NCBI GenBank assembly: GCA_030323885.1
Contig: CM059186.1
Span: 27,513,005-27,577,004 of the forward strand
From: Branchipolynoe longqiensis
Lineage: Eukaryota; Annelida; Polychaeta; Phyllodocida; Polynoidae
Direction: 5' to 3'
Length of the DNA: 64,000 nt
Part shown: positions 21,234 through 31,921 of the stretch, piece after piece
Numbering within the stretch: the stretch's first letter is position 1
Layout of the letters: each line of letters opens with the position of its first letter
Notes under the pieces: model-generated
What the model was told of the DNA's origin: nothing
What the model saw: the letters and a program-made list of their open reading frames with translations, nothing else
The model's database searches: none
Program-made: the position numbers and the translations under genes

Positions 21234-22571
21234 CTAAAACAGGAAAGAACTCACATCGTTAGCATTACCCGCCGTCTCATTAGCTTTCTTGTCCAGAAAA
21301 CGCCTCTTTTTCAGACAGTCTTGCTCTCGATGAACCAGGACACGTTTAAACCGGTACGCACACCACGCACATATGTGTGGTGAGCGATCGGGTAGTACAC
21401 CGTGTGTAGAGGCAAAGCCACAATCCTTCCCCCAGTTCCAAAGGTAGCACGGCTTTCCCTCCATTTCCCTAGAGTAGTCATCCCTCTGGTTGACCGGGGC
21501 AGGGTTAATGGCTGTGGCGGACCCAGATGCAGCAGGTGTTGTAGCTGGCCGAGAGGCCGAAGCCACAGCAGGGCGCGAGTAAGGGACCTGAGCAGCACCT
21601 GCTCTTGACTGAAGCGTTCTCACCGCTTCTGTGCAAACATCCCTTTGTATATCCTTAATGGCCGCTAAGTCCGCCCAACCATCTCTAAGACGGCCGTCCG
21701 CTATCATACAGAAAACTCTCTCCGACCACCGTCTACAGGTCGGCCAATCCCAGGTTACTGCCATCAAGGCTAGGTCTTTCTCATGCTGTAGGACAGCTGG
21801 AATCGAAGCTACGGGAAAGCCCGGTTGCTCGGTCAGAAGGCGAATCGCAAAGAAAAACTCTGCCCAGGTAGCCTCCCCTAATGCGATCTTCTTACAGCCA
21901 TCCCCCCGAGTAATAAGATGGTGCGGAAAGCAGTTCATACCTGGGGGACGCTGTAACGCCTGCACGTTATCCATCATGAAGTCAGCTGCAGTAGGGAAAG
22001 TCTGATGAGGAACCTGCATAGCAGGGGCAGCCGGCGGCAATGAAGGGAGATAACCAGCTGGGTGCGGTTGAGGCACATACTGCCGTGGAACCGCAGGATC
22101 AGCTCGAAGCGGAGCCCTCCCTCGAGCTTGCGGTGAAGGCGAAGCGACACGGTGTGGCACTGACAAAGCCGGCAATGAACGGGAATCCTGTGAGGGCGAG
22201 CCATGAGGCACCCAGCGCGACGAACCATCGGTAGTTACCCTCGAGACATTCGGCGGAATTCGACGAGGCCCTCTACGACGAGGAGAACGACTCACACGAG
22301 TCACAATGGACGGGGTAGAGTCGTGAGCAGCAGCGGAGGGCGACGGCAAGCCACGCACACCCCCTGGAGTAGCAGCCAGACGCTCCAACGCTTCTAACCG
22401 AGCCAGCACAGCTGATGAAGCCCTAGACAATGAAGAACCATTACGTGAAGAGGAGCCTTCAGACGAGTCACTTGTGCGAGGCGGGGCTCGAGCCGACACC
22501 TTCCTAGGAAGTACTGGACGAGACGGCACTGAGCCACCTCGTTTACCACGACGCGCCTTAGAAGGAGGCAT
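21234..22571 (-). CDS. Ngaro gag-like protein
   Basis: A 445-residue ORF in the 5' position, starting 17 nt inside the A1 repeat. Residues 1-190 are Ser/Arg/Pro-rich and probably disordered. A more conserved middle (about 195-320, with FPTAADFMMDNVQALQRPPG and WAEFFFAIRLLTEQPG) is followed by a Cys/His segment near 375-425 (CYLWNWGKDC, SPHICAWCAY, HREQDC) suggesting a zinc-binding nucleic-acid module. DIRS-order gag proteins usually end in such a motif. Role inferred from position and this segment; sequence similarity among these proteins is low. Confidence 0.8.
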   Translation of the reverse strand: MPPSKARRGKRGGSVPSRPVLPRKVSARAPPRTSDSSEGSSSRNGSSLSRASSAVLARLEALERLAATPGGVRGLPSPSAAAHDSTPSIVTRVSRSPRRRGPRRIPPNVSRVTTDGSSRWVPHGSPSQDSRSLPALSVPHRVASPSPQARGRAPLRADPAVPRQYVPQPHPAGYLPSLPPAAPAMQVPHQTFPTAADFMMDNVQALQRPPGMNCFPHHLITRGDGCKKIALGEATWAEFFFAIRLLTEQPGFPVASIPAVLQHEKDLALMAVTWDWPTCRRWSERVFCMIADGRLRDGWADLAAIKDIQRDVCTEAVRTLQSRAGAAQVPYSRPAVASASRPATTPAASGSATAINPAPVNQRDDYSREMEGKPCYLWNWGKDCGFASTHGVLPDRSPHICAWCAYRFKRVLVHREQDCLKKRRFLDKKANETAGNANDVSSFLF

Positions 22572-22588
22572 GGCGAGCGATCTTACAC

Positions 22589-22710
22589 AAAATCGATAGG
22601 TGTTACTCCAGCGGCAGTCGGGCCAGGAGTGAGCTTATCACCGGTGACTGATACGCCGCCCTGGTGTCTCGTGAGTGAATTAGGAATGTTAGCGAGCCAA
22701 CATTACCAAT
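22589..22710 (-). repeat. Ngaro A1 repeat (5' terminal copy)
   Basis: A 122-bp repeat identical by eye to 17639-17760. It forms the 5' end of the element and presumably holds the promoter or leader. Beyond the terminal AAT the flank reads GCACAACTGCAC. Confidence 0.95.
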
Positions 22711-22794
22711 GCACAACTGCACAAAATAGCGGCAGTTAAGAAATAAAAGCAGTCTTTGTTGCATTGCGACCGACAGCATGATGATGATACTGGC

Positions 22795-22960
22795 CATATG
22801 TGCATGAAATATACATAAAATGTACGTACTGTTCACGTGGAATATACGTGCCATATACATGGAGAATGCACAAAATATACATGGAATATAGGTGATATCA
22901 ACATGGCCTACACGTGATATATACATGGGTATACGTGCTATATACAGGGTATGTACATTA
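22795..22960. repeat. GATATACATG-like minisatellite, right flank
   Basis: Degenerate units such as GTGCATGAAATATACAT and ACGTGATATATACATGG. Similar in kind to 16665-16935. Confidence 0.55.
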
Positions 22961-23740
22961 GATTAAGGTTATGTCATGTAACAGTAAACCATCCTCTAAC
23001 CATCAGGCCGGATGTGTACAATGTGAATACGGTTATACTCCTTTTTATAGGGCAGATGATCCTTCAGTGTTTGCGACCACTGTCCGTCCCACACCCTCCC
23101 CCCCCCCCCCACACACACACACTTCTACACACACCACCGACATACACACACTCACCCGCCCATGCAGTCATGCCCGCTTCTCACCACTACCCACACCACA
23201 TACACGCACACACCAACATCCGCACCCCTGTCTCCACAACTGCACACAAGGCCCACAATACTCACATCGACGGTACACAGCAACACACCACACACACCCA
23301 CACCCCTATCCCCACCACTACACACACACTGGCGCCATACCCTCCGTTTCCGCTCCTCTCCCCACCACTGCCCCACCACACCAGTCTCCCCATCACTATG
23401 CACGTGTATATATATATATATGTGATATATAATTTATTATGTGAGTATAAATGGGCGGAGCAGCTATTCGATATCGTTTTATGTAACTTTGTATTTAATT
23501 GCTTGCTATTGAGTATGTATATATTATTATTTATTGTCCCATTTGCTGCGGGCCGGAACCTGCTGCTCGTCTCTGGCACCACCACCATTTAGGCACAGGC
23601 CAGCCAGAGTGCGACAGAATCACATGAGCTCCGAATTTTTAACTTTTTCTGTAGATACGGCTGTTTATTGCTCGGCCAAAGGTAGGCTTCCACCACTCCT
23701 CGTCTCATGTCTCTTTCCTTGCTCCCCTTAGTCGTAGCCA

Positions 23741-23780
<40 letters not shown>
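22961..23780. other. Spacer with CA-rich and TA-rich simple repeats
   Basis: CACACAC-rich low-complexity sequence at 23095-23400, a short ATATAT patch at 23405-23420 and a clean (TA)n at 23743-23779. The segment near 23430-23600 resembles the 59-60 kb modules in order: TTATTATGTGAGTATAAA, then GGCACCACCACC. No gene seen. Confidence 0.5.
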
Positions 23781-23783
<3 letters not shown>

Positions 23784-23903
23784 TCACCTCCCCACTCACC
23801 TACACACTCACTAACACCCATACACGCACCCTCCCACACCCACTAACACACACCTCCTCTCCCACCAGTACTGCCACACTCACACACACCCTCATCAATC
23901 TTA

Positions 23904-24230
23904 CCAGACGGGTTGGCCAAATGAGTTGAGCGTCCGTCTTCCGCTTTGGTAGATCGTGGGATTTTAACCCTGGTCGAGTCAAACCAATTACTTAAAAATT
24001 GATATTTGTCGCTTCCGAGCCAGGCATTATTAGAATAGGGCAAGGACTGGTTCACTCATTGTCAGGATAATGTGACTGAGTAGGATATCAGATCATGGTG
24101 CTGGTGGCCTGGTCTCCCACTCTCAGTGGGGAAACACTATAAAATTCACCATGAGTGTGCACTGTCACATGTTGGTACCCATCCTAATATGACCTTAGAT
24201 GTTGCCAGGATGTGAAACTCCAACCAACCC
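23904..24230 (+). mobile_element. SINE-1, head type B, full length
   Basis: Head GTTGGCCAAATGAGTTGAGC at about 23912-23931, full body, and tail GTGAAACTCCAACCAACC ending near 24230. Confidence 0.85.
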
Positions 24231-25981
24231 TCCTCTATCATAACGCACACCCACATCACTACCCCTCCTCGTCATCCACACACGCGCACCCACGGACACA
24301 CACGCGCACACACACGCACACGCACACCAGGAGCGCCCAGTCAGACAGTTTCCGGTTCGACAACTCTATGACCTGTTTGACCTTTGCTGACCCGACTTCC
24401 AGTGCAGCAAGCCCCCACTGCATCTTGCGCCCTACCCATTGCAATGCTTCACCGGAAGGCGACTGACTGCTGGCGGTGACCATGAGCGATTGGCGCGCAT
24501 GCGCAATGACCGGCACAGAGTTACATAAAATGTTTGAAACCAAACCCCTTGCCTGCCACCTTTTTAAAATTAATAGCGGCCTATTAGGAACATTATATCA
24601 TTTAATTAGAACCTGTCACTGCTGAAAAGTTACACAAGCATGTTTTGTTGATGCTGTTGGAAATAGAGTTTATTCATTGAATAAAGTGTTTTGTGAGCAC
24701 CAGGGCACTGATCTTCTGACCATGTGATAATGCTGTTATTTACAATGAATGTAAATGTACTCTTATATTATATTGCCCTCAGGCATTAGGACATATATGG
24801 GCTGGATGGTGAGTTGAAAGATGACAATATTATCAACTTCAAGATTTACCTACGGTATTATTTGGATCTAGGCATACAGAAACACAACACAAGTATGATT
24901 GGTTGAGAACGCTGACTCTGGCTAGCCGTACAATAATAGCCTACCATTTTTTAGTTCAGATTGGGCAAAAATCTGGAAGCAAATGGCAAATGATACTGGA
25001 TCTCACGCTCCCACGTGAGTGGGTTGAACTGGGGTTTGCCATCTTAGGCGCAACCCTGATAGTCCAGGCCGCTCATGCCCAAGCACTGAGCGGACTGATA
25101 GTGCATGCTGATAAATAATATACATATAGTCTCTTTCATATTATATTCCACATAAATCATAAACCTATTTATGAAATAGTAGTAACTGTAATATCTACCA
25201 GCACTAAGCTAGATTTAACTATGATTGGTGTGTACAAATGACAACATCGGTATTTGTACAAATGTAGTGTGAGGTTGAGCATGTTCGGGTTGGCTTGCGG
25301 GGGATGGTATCGGTGGGTTAGAAATCCACGTGTATGTATTGATTAGATCATTCGGTTACCGGGTAGTTAGGTGTATGGTTTCACCTCCCGTGCCTGCAAT
25401 GTGAATTGCTTAGGCGTCATAGTGATGGGAATGTGTTTTGAGATGTAGTGTTGGCAGCATGAATTGCTTATCCCCTTTAAGGTGGTTAGGTGCAGGATTG
25501 TGTTTCGGAGGTTAATACCTGGGGCGTATTCTTGAGTTTGTGAAGTACTTCGGGTAAGTGGGTTGTTAGTAATGATGGAGTAAACTACGATTCAGGGGAT
25601 GGTAAATTTCTGATTTATAGTACATAGTGTTTGGTATATATCTATGTTTGGTGTATATGATGTCTCTAGATTGATATGCAGGGTATTATTGTATTAAGGG
25701 TGTTTCCTGACGTTGGTGGACAAAATAATTTGAAAAGTTGCTCTGTATTTTGGTATGCACACCAAAATTAATTTTCACGTTTTCACTTCTAATGTTTTTA
25801 AAGTTAACATTTAAAGATGAAAGCTAAGGTGATATAAATTATACTGATCAACCTAATATATTTATTTTTTCTAAATATGGGCAGAAATTCTAGATGGATT
25901 AACCAACTTCAAACTTGGATTTTGCAACTTCAACTGGCAACATGTAGCCATATTGAATGAATGAGTGGTTGGTTTGTAACC
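24231..25981. other. Unassigned spacer
   Basis: It starts with CACACACGCG simple repeat (24290-24330). The rest is complex sequence without a supported exon or ncRNA. A region at 25690-25925 weakly resembles the TTAA-flanked MITE family seen at 47608 and 52628 (GGTATGCACACCAAAATTAA, TGATCAACCTAATATATTTA), probably an old copy. Confidence 0.45.
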
Positions 25982-26520
25982 TTTAAGGCCCAGTCACACC
26001 ATACCAGATTGGGGAACCGGACGAGAACCGAACACTGTCCGGTACTGTACGGCGATGTCCGGTACATGTCCGGTACCCATCCGGCGGTGTCTGGTGGTGT
26101 CCGGCGGTGTCCGATACAAGTTTTGAACATGCACAAAACTTCTACCGGACACCGCCGGACTGATGTGTCCGGTTGGTGTCTGGTTTGTCCGGTACATGTC
26201 CGGTACCCATCCGGTACCCATCCGTACATGTCTGGTACCCATCCGTTGGTGTCCGGTTTGTCCGTTTTGTCCAGTACATGTCTGGTACCCATCCGTTACG
26301 TGTCCCCTTCTCGTCCAGTTCTCGTCCGGTTCTCGTCCGGTTCTCGTCTGGTACATGTATGGTACATGTACGGTACTTGTCCGGTTGTCTGGCGGCAATT
26401 GACCCAATTATGCTCCATTTCGATACATTTCGATACATTTTGTGTACCGGAGAGCACCAGACTAGACAATTCTTTGTCCGGTGGTGTCCGGTACTCAGTC
26501 CGGTAAGGTGTGACAGGCGC
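25982..26520. repeat. GTCCGGTACCCAT variant array with CCCAGTCACAC end
   Basis: Bounded on the left by GGCCCAGTCACACCAT and on the right by GGTGTGACAGGCGC, an imperfect inverse. The interior is almost entirely short variants of GTCCGGTACATGTCCGGTACCC, GTCCGGTGGTGT and CTCGTCCGGTT. A non-repeat block lies at 26395-26470. Frames on both strands are repeat translations. Confidence 0.7.
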
Positions 26521-27330
26521 TCTATGGTTACTGGCTGCAAATGCTGCAGCATTAGGTTCCGGCATCAATGAATTCATCCGACGGCTATGAAAGATGGAAC
26601 TTTCATGGAGGGGTAAATGGCGGTGACTTGAGTCCAGGCGTGACAGCGGAGTAGAAGAGGGAAGTGAAAGAAGAAAGTGCAGTGGTGAAAGAAAGGGGCG
26701 TCAACCAAGCAAACCCTCTCCGCTACTCTGGGGTAGAGGAGGTAAGCTTGGAGGAAAAAAGAAGAAGGAGGAACGAGAAGTGAAGGAAAGAGAAGTGAGG
26801 AGAGTTGAGTAAAAGAGTCATGACTCCCAGCTCTGTGGTGACAAGTTGGCAAGTAGGAGTCACGAACATGAAAGAGGTTAGAAACTGAAAGCCAACCGGG
26901 CCTCCCCCTGTAGTATTTTCTGAGATCAAACCAGAAGGAGGCCGGCAGATCGAGAGGAGATAGAAGAGATGTGGAGGGAGCAGCATCCAAACAGCAAGTG
27001 CATGTGTACCCATATCTCTATGCACACACGTCCCCCCTCCACCTCCATAGAGTGAGGTAAATATAAATAACACACTATGCATTGGTCTTTCAATGGGGGG
27101 GACCTTAATGTGTTTTATGTGGTGCTGTCAGGGAACACATACATTATGCACAGTGCACTCAGTTGATGCTTCACTTAGTTAGCTGGTGGTAGCTATAACA
27201 CACACACCACGCAATGCTCCAAACAGTTCAGGTGCACCACAGATAGAGCATTTCCGCCACCGATTAGCCATCTGGCGACAGTGCGAAGAAATAATATTGT
27301 TTTTGTGTAATTTGTTATGTTTTTGGGGGT
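26521..27330. other. Unassigned spacer
   Basis: No supported gene. A GA-rich stretch is at 26640-26820. The minus-strand frame at 26574-26990 has no recognisable domain. Confidence 0.45.
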
Positions 27331-27390
27331 TCTGATATGACCTTAAATTTTGCCAGGACGTAAAACTCCAACAACCAAACCAAACCATAC
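27331..27390 (+). mobile_element. SINE-1 tail fragment
   Basis: TCTGATATGACCTTAAATTT followed by GCCAGGACGTAAAACTCC and a CAACCAAACC tail. Only the last 60 bp of the family, so strongly 5'-truncated. Confidence 0.7.
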
Positions 27391-27425
27391 AGTGTCACAA
27401 GTTACCTGGATAAAAGTCAATCTAG

Positions 27426-27985
27426 CTTCCCATTGTAGGAACCAATATCTGGAACTCAATACCAGTAGAGATTAGAAACCTTAAAACATTGAAAAACTTC
27501 TATAAAAAACTAAAGATAAGCTATCTCAATGCATACTAAATCGATTACCAGTAAAGAATATATATAATAGGATATAGTTGTCATTACCTAGTCGCATAAT
27601 TTAAAATATCAAGTGGCTATGGCAAAGAACATAAGATTTACCCCTATTAACATACATGCAAAATAACTACTGATACTGCATGTAAGTACATGAATCGATG
27701 ACACAATATACATATAATATTCCTATCATTACTTGTTTTTTACTAACTGTGAAGAGACGCATCAGTAGCTCATCATAATCATTAGTTAAAAATGTAGCTT
27801 AAGTTTAATCAGTTGTTATTGTCATCACTTGTTGATTCACATCATGGAGACCAGCTAGATAAGCATCGCTTTTCTGGGATCCTTTCTGTCTGTAAGGAAT
27901 TTGTATGCATTTATTGTATCACCTCAGTTTATCGTAAACATACCTTGCAGAGAGTTAAAATAAACGAATTGAATTGAATTGTGAG
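27426..27985 (+). mobile_element. LINE 3' end (5'-truncated)
   Basis: In frame from 27426 to a TAA at 27537-27539 the sequence reads NIWNSIPVEIRNLKTL then KNFYKKLKISYL. This matches the pattern at the extreme C-terminus of many non-LTR retrotransposon ORF2 proteins (WNSLP..I.....L..FK..LK.YL). About 430 bp of AT-rich 3' UTR follow, ending in a GAATTGAATTGAATTG repeat at 27965-27981, like the short tandem 3' tails of CR1/L2-type LINEs. An in-frame stop just upstream and lack of further homology show heavy truncation. Confidence 0.65.
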
Positions 27986-28309
27986 TCTAGTGAGTTCTAA
28001 CAAAGCTTCCTGAGGATGGTGACCCAGTTGTAGTAAGTAACTCATCGTGTTAACTGCCATCAGACAGCACGATTCGGAAAATGTTCTCACGTTTATGTAT
28101 GATGCATGAGATGATCTCTATGATATAACTCAACTCGACCTTCAATTGGTTTCGTTCAGTTCGGTATAACGGCGCTCTGAGCTTGTGGTCGCCGTGAGGT
28201 TATGGAGGCTCGTGTGGTAGTTAGTTGTTAGTTGGGTACTCGAGTTATTTTCGGGAGCCTGGAGTTGAGAGAACCCGAGGTGGAGGCTGGGTGCTGAGCT
28301 TTTGATTCT

Positions 28310-29255
28310 GACCGGCCACCACTGCCACTATCACCACCACCAGCTCTAAGCACCACCACTATCACCACCACCATTATCACTGTGACTATCACCACCACCA
28401 GCTCTAACCACCACCATTATCACTGTCACTTCAACCACCACTACCACCACCACAGTTACCACCACTACCACCACCACCATTAGCATCGCCACTTCAACCA
28501 CCACTGCCACCACCACCACAATTACCACCACTACCACCACCACCATTGTCATCGCCACTTCAACCACCACTGCCACCACCACCACAATTACCATCACCAC
28601 CATTATCACTATCATTTTCACTATCACCACCACTAGCTCTAACCATCACCACCACCATTATCACTGCCACCCGAACCACCACTACGACCACCACAATTAC
28701 CACCACAAATACCACCACTACCACCACCACCAGTATCACCGCCACTTCAACCACCACTGCCACCACCACCACAATTACCACCAGCACCACCATTATCACT
28801 GTCACTATCACCACCACCAACTCTAACCACCACCACCACCACTATTATCACCGCCACTTCAACCACCACTAGCACCATCACAATTACCACCACCACCACC
28901 ATTATCACCGCCACTTCAACCACCACTACCACACCCACAATTACCACCACCATTATCACTGCCACTACAACCACCACTAACACCACCAATATCACCATCA
29001 CCACCATTATCACTGCCACTTAGGCCACAACTACCACTACCACCACCAATACTACCATCACCACCATTATCACTGCCACTTCAACCACAACTACGACCAC
29101 CTCGAACCACAACACCACCACTGCAACCACTATCACCACCATTATGACCGCCACTTCAACCACCACTACCACCACCACCTCAATGACCACCATCACCACC
29201 ACCATTGCCACCACTTCAACCACTACTACCACCACAACCACCGCCACCACCACCA
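28310..29255. repeat. CAC/ACC trinucleotide-rich array
   Basis: ACCACCACT and CACCATTATCACTGCC variants for about 950 bp, with longer phrases (ATTATCACTGCCACTTCAACC) recurring every 60-130 bp. Thr- and Val-rich frames on the two strands are repeat translations. Confidence 0.85.
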
Positions 29256-29329
29256 CACAACGCCGGGAGGCCTCCCACCTGTACGACCTGATTGGATCCG
29301 TACAGGTGAGACCTCCTGTGTGTCTGTGT

Positions 29330-29990
29330 AGGGGGGGGGGGGAGGAGATAGGGGGCGAGTGAGGGAGTTGGGGAGTAGAACAGTTAGAAAGTCGGAGTGG
29401 GGGGGAGTGGGGGAGTGGGAGAGTTGGAAAGTGGGAGTGGGAAAGAGTGGGGAGTGGGAGAGTTGGAAAGTGGGAGTGGAGGAGATTGTGGGAGTAGGGG
29501 AGTGGGGGACTGGGACAGTTAGAAAGTGGACGTGGGGACAATGGGGGAGTTGGGAAGTGGTGGGGGAGTGGGGCAGTGGTAGAGAGTGGGGGAATGTGGG
29601 GGAGTGGTGGGGGAATGGGGGAATGGTAAGGGTGGGGTGGGTGAGTGAAGGAATGGTGGGTGAGTGGTGGGAAAGTAAGGACGGAGTAGGGAGTGGAGGG
29701 GGAGTCGGGGAGTGGTGGGGGGGAGTGGTGGCGGGAGTGGTGGGCGAGTGGTTGGGGAGTGGGGGGAGGTGGGGGGAGTGGTGGAGGAGTGGTGGGGGAG
29801 TGGTCGGGGAGTGGTGGAGGAGTGGTCGGGGAGTGGTGGAGGAGTGGTGGGGGAGTGGTGGAGGAGTGGTGGGGGAGTGGTGGGGGAGTGGTGGGGGAGT
29901 GGTGGGGGAGTGGTGGGGGAGTGGTGGGGGAGTGGTGGGGGAGTGGTGCGGGAGTGGTGGAGGAGTAGGAGAGTGGAGGAGTGTCGGAGG
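29330..29990. repeat. 12-bp GGGGGAGTGGTG minisatellite
   Basis: It opens with poly-G and irregular GGGAGTTGGAAAGTG phrases, and settles into exact 12-bp units between about 29800 and 29960. Almost no C on the + strand, opposite in bias to the adjoining C-rich array. Confidence 0.85.
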
Positions 29991-30002
29991 GTGGGGACGT
30001 GA

Positions 30003-30004
30003 GG

Positions 30005-30039
<35 letters not shown>

Positions 30040-30090
30040 GGTTGTTTTACACTGTGTCGGCAGCATAGGCCATATTCACGGCAAGAAATG
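30003..30090 (-). mobile_element. Fragment of an (AATC)n-tailed retroposon
   Basis: A TTGATTGATTGATTG run, then GGTGGTTGTTTTACACTG and GTGTCGGCAGCATAGGCC. The reverse complement of this arrangement recurs at about 45070-45150 (GGCCTGTGTTGCCGACACCG, then ATTCAATCAATCA). Two copies sharing sequence next to a simple tail indicate a retroposon 3' end. Confidence 0.55.
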
Positions 30091-30399
30091 TTTGTTTTTT
30101 GTTCAAACCATCGCTTTTTGATGTAAAATCAGACAATCAATTATGTGCCAATAGACACTCATTAAATTAGAAAGCTCACAATCATATATTTGTGGTCAAG
30201 GGAAACAAATTCCCATAGAAAAAAGAAAAGTTTTATTAATAATTGATAGAATTTATTTAGTAAACTATATGAGGTGGTACAGTCCAGCTGCCCTCAAAAA
30301 GACTAAAATGTTTTCTTGTTTTACTTTAGTAAAAAGGTCATGCATACTGTCTGCAGTGTAGAATTGTTGGCGCAGGGCCAAAAAATCAACGCAACTTAG

Positions 30400-30652
30400 T
30401 AAAATGATACTGAGGCAATCAGTCCCTGCCCTAACCTAATAATGCTGAGTGCCTGGCTAGGAAGTGACAAGGATCAATGTTTAAGTCGTTGGTTTAACTC
30501 CACCAGGGTTCGAACTGGTGGGTTCGAATCCTACTACCTACCAAAACGGGAGATTTTGTTTGCTTGTTGTTGTTTTACCTCCTAGCAACATCTAAGGTCA
30601 TATCAGGACGGGAGACTGACGCTCAACTCATTCGGCCATCTCGTCTGGTGAT
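30400..30652 (-). mobile_element. SINE-1, head type B, with nested SINE-1 tail
   Basis: The 5' part of a type B copy (head inverse at 30616-30645, body start at 30400-30530). It is interrupted at 30554-30607 by a second SINE-1 3' end. Confidence 0.8.
30554..30607 (-). mobile_element. Nested 54-bp SINE-1 tail with 8-bp target duplication
   Basis: The insert reads TTTTGTTTGCTTGTTG then TTTTACCTCCTAGCAACATC, the SINE-1 3' end. It is bordered by ACGGGAGA at 30546-30553 and again at 30608-30615, a clean 8-bp target-site duplication. Removing the insert restores the type B head. Confidence 0.8.
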
Positions 30653-30691
30653 TCGAGGAGGACACGACATGGGGTGGGTTTGGGCGTGAGT

Positions 30692-31112
30692 TTAAAGTTG
30701 CATAGTCGGATGGTTTTGTGTTTCCATCATTTTCTGAGATAAAGATACAGTAAAACCTCTCTATACCGACCCCTCCACAGATCGACCACTCCCCTATATC
30801 GACAGCTTTATTTTGGGTCCCAAAAATACCATTGTAAGGATATTTTAACTCTCTAAACTAACCACCTCCCTAAATGGACCACTTAAAGTCGGTCGAATGG
30901 TTGGTCGATTTAGAGAGGTTTTACTGTATTATGTTGATCATTGGAATCTGTCTTACATGCGCTTGAAGTAACTTTGATTTAAAATTGCTAACTTTGGGAA
31001 TAATTGAAGTGCAAACATGCTCAATAAATATTGGTGTGCTTGCCAAAACTCTGACCCCATAGACTTCAACAGTAATAGGTTCAATTTAATTGACTTAGTA
31101 CACCCTTCTATA
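30692..31112. mobile_element. TTAA-flanked MITE, interrupted
   Basis: Starts TTAAAGTTGCATAGTCGG and follows the same order as the copies at 47608-47962 and 52628-52981 (GTTTCCATCATTTTCTGAGA, GTTGATCATTGGAATCT, GAAGTAACTTTGATTTAAA, GCCAAAACTCTGACCCCATA). A pogo-like MITE interrupts it at 30748-30926, and it ends at about 31112 where another element begins. Confidence 0.7.
30748..30926. mobile_element. Pogo/Tigger-like MITE nested in TTAA MITE
   Basis: A 179-bp element with terminal inverted repeats CAGTAAAACCTCTCTA and, at the other end, TAGAGAGGTTTTACTG, flanked on both sides by TA. CAGT-starting ends with TA target duplications are typical of the Tc1/mariner-pogo group. The intact MITE at 52628 lacks this insert, so the empty site is available for comparison. 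Confidence 0.75.
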
Positions 31113-31113
31113 G

Positions 31114-31893
31114 ACCTATTTCATATGACGTCAGCATAGGTATCTAGGACAGTGCGCATGCCTTTTGGCTGCAGGACAACACACTGTCACACTGCAAACT
31201 CAATGGCTATGAGCAATCTTCAAACAGAAAAAGTGAAATGCCTCTAAAACCACACCACCTAAAAGCAACCCGTTTGGAACTCACATAGAAAACATATTCC
31301 ATGAATAGATTATATTAAATTTATATGGTTACAGTTCTGCATTTCTATTCATTTTGTATAAAATAGACGTTTTGCACTGCGCATACCGGCAAATTCAATG
31401 CATTGTCAATGGCCGTGAGAAATCTTGAATTATCTTCATACAGAAAAAGTGAAATATCTCTAAAACCACACCACCTAGAAACAAACCGCCTGGTACACAT
31501 ATAGAAAACATATTCAACGAATAGATTATATTAAATGTATAAGGTTAGGCTTCTGCATTTCTATTAATTTTGAATAAAACTAACGTTTTGCACTGCACAT
31601 ACCGGCAAACTCAAGGCATTGTCAATGGCCCTGAGCAATCTTCATACAGAAAAAGTGAAATATCTCTAAAACCACACGACCTAGAAGCAACCTGCTTGGA
31701 ACACATATAGAAAACATATTCACCGAATAGATTATATTAAACTTATAAGGTTAGGGTTTTGCATTTCTATGAATTCTGAATAAAATAAACGTTTTGTACT
31801 GTGTGTACCGGCAAAATCAATGGCAGTGTGCCTTCATTCTGCAGCCAAGCTGCGCACGCATACACAATGTTTATAAACATTGAAAGGGGTCTA
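31114..31893. mobile_element. MITE-like element with three internal tandem units
   Basis: Bounded by ATAGACCTATTTCA (near 31111-31126) and TGAAAGGGGTCTAT (near 31882-31895), an imperfect inverted pair. Inside are three diverged copies of a unit of roughly 210 bp, each containing GAAAAAGTGAAAT, CTCTAAAACCACAC, GAAAACATATTC and GTTTTGCACTGC (the last near 31364, 31580 and 31786). No coding region. Confidence 0.6.
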
Positions 31894-31921
31894 TGTAGCA
31901 ACAAATAATTTGCACCATTAT

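Larger units (their letters stand above)
17282..22710 (-). mobile_element. Complete Ngaro-type tyrosine-recombinase retrotransposon
   Basis: A 5429-bp element read on the minus strand in the order A1 (22710-22589), gag, RT-RNase H, tyrosine recombinase, B1 (18090-17758), A2 (17760-17639), B2 (17614-17282). This split direct repeat layout defines Ngaro-like members of the DIRS order, which are thought to replicate through a circular DNA intermediate and insert by tyrosine recombinase rather than integrase. The A copies (122 bp) look identical and the B copies (333 bp) differ at one base (17441 T, 17917 C). All three ORFs are open. The outer ends share AAT and no ordinary target duplication is visible, as expected for recombinase insertion. 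No methyltransferase or hydrolase ORF is present. Confidence 0.93.

Noticed and set aside
21234..21260. Intron between gag and RT (GTGAGT near the gag end and TTTTAG)
   Set aside because: The implied intron would be only about 20 nt, too short for splicing in animals.
22603..22926. Minus frame over the A1 repeat and flank
   Set aside because: It crosses the element boundary and has no recognisable domain.
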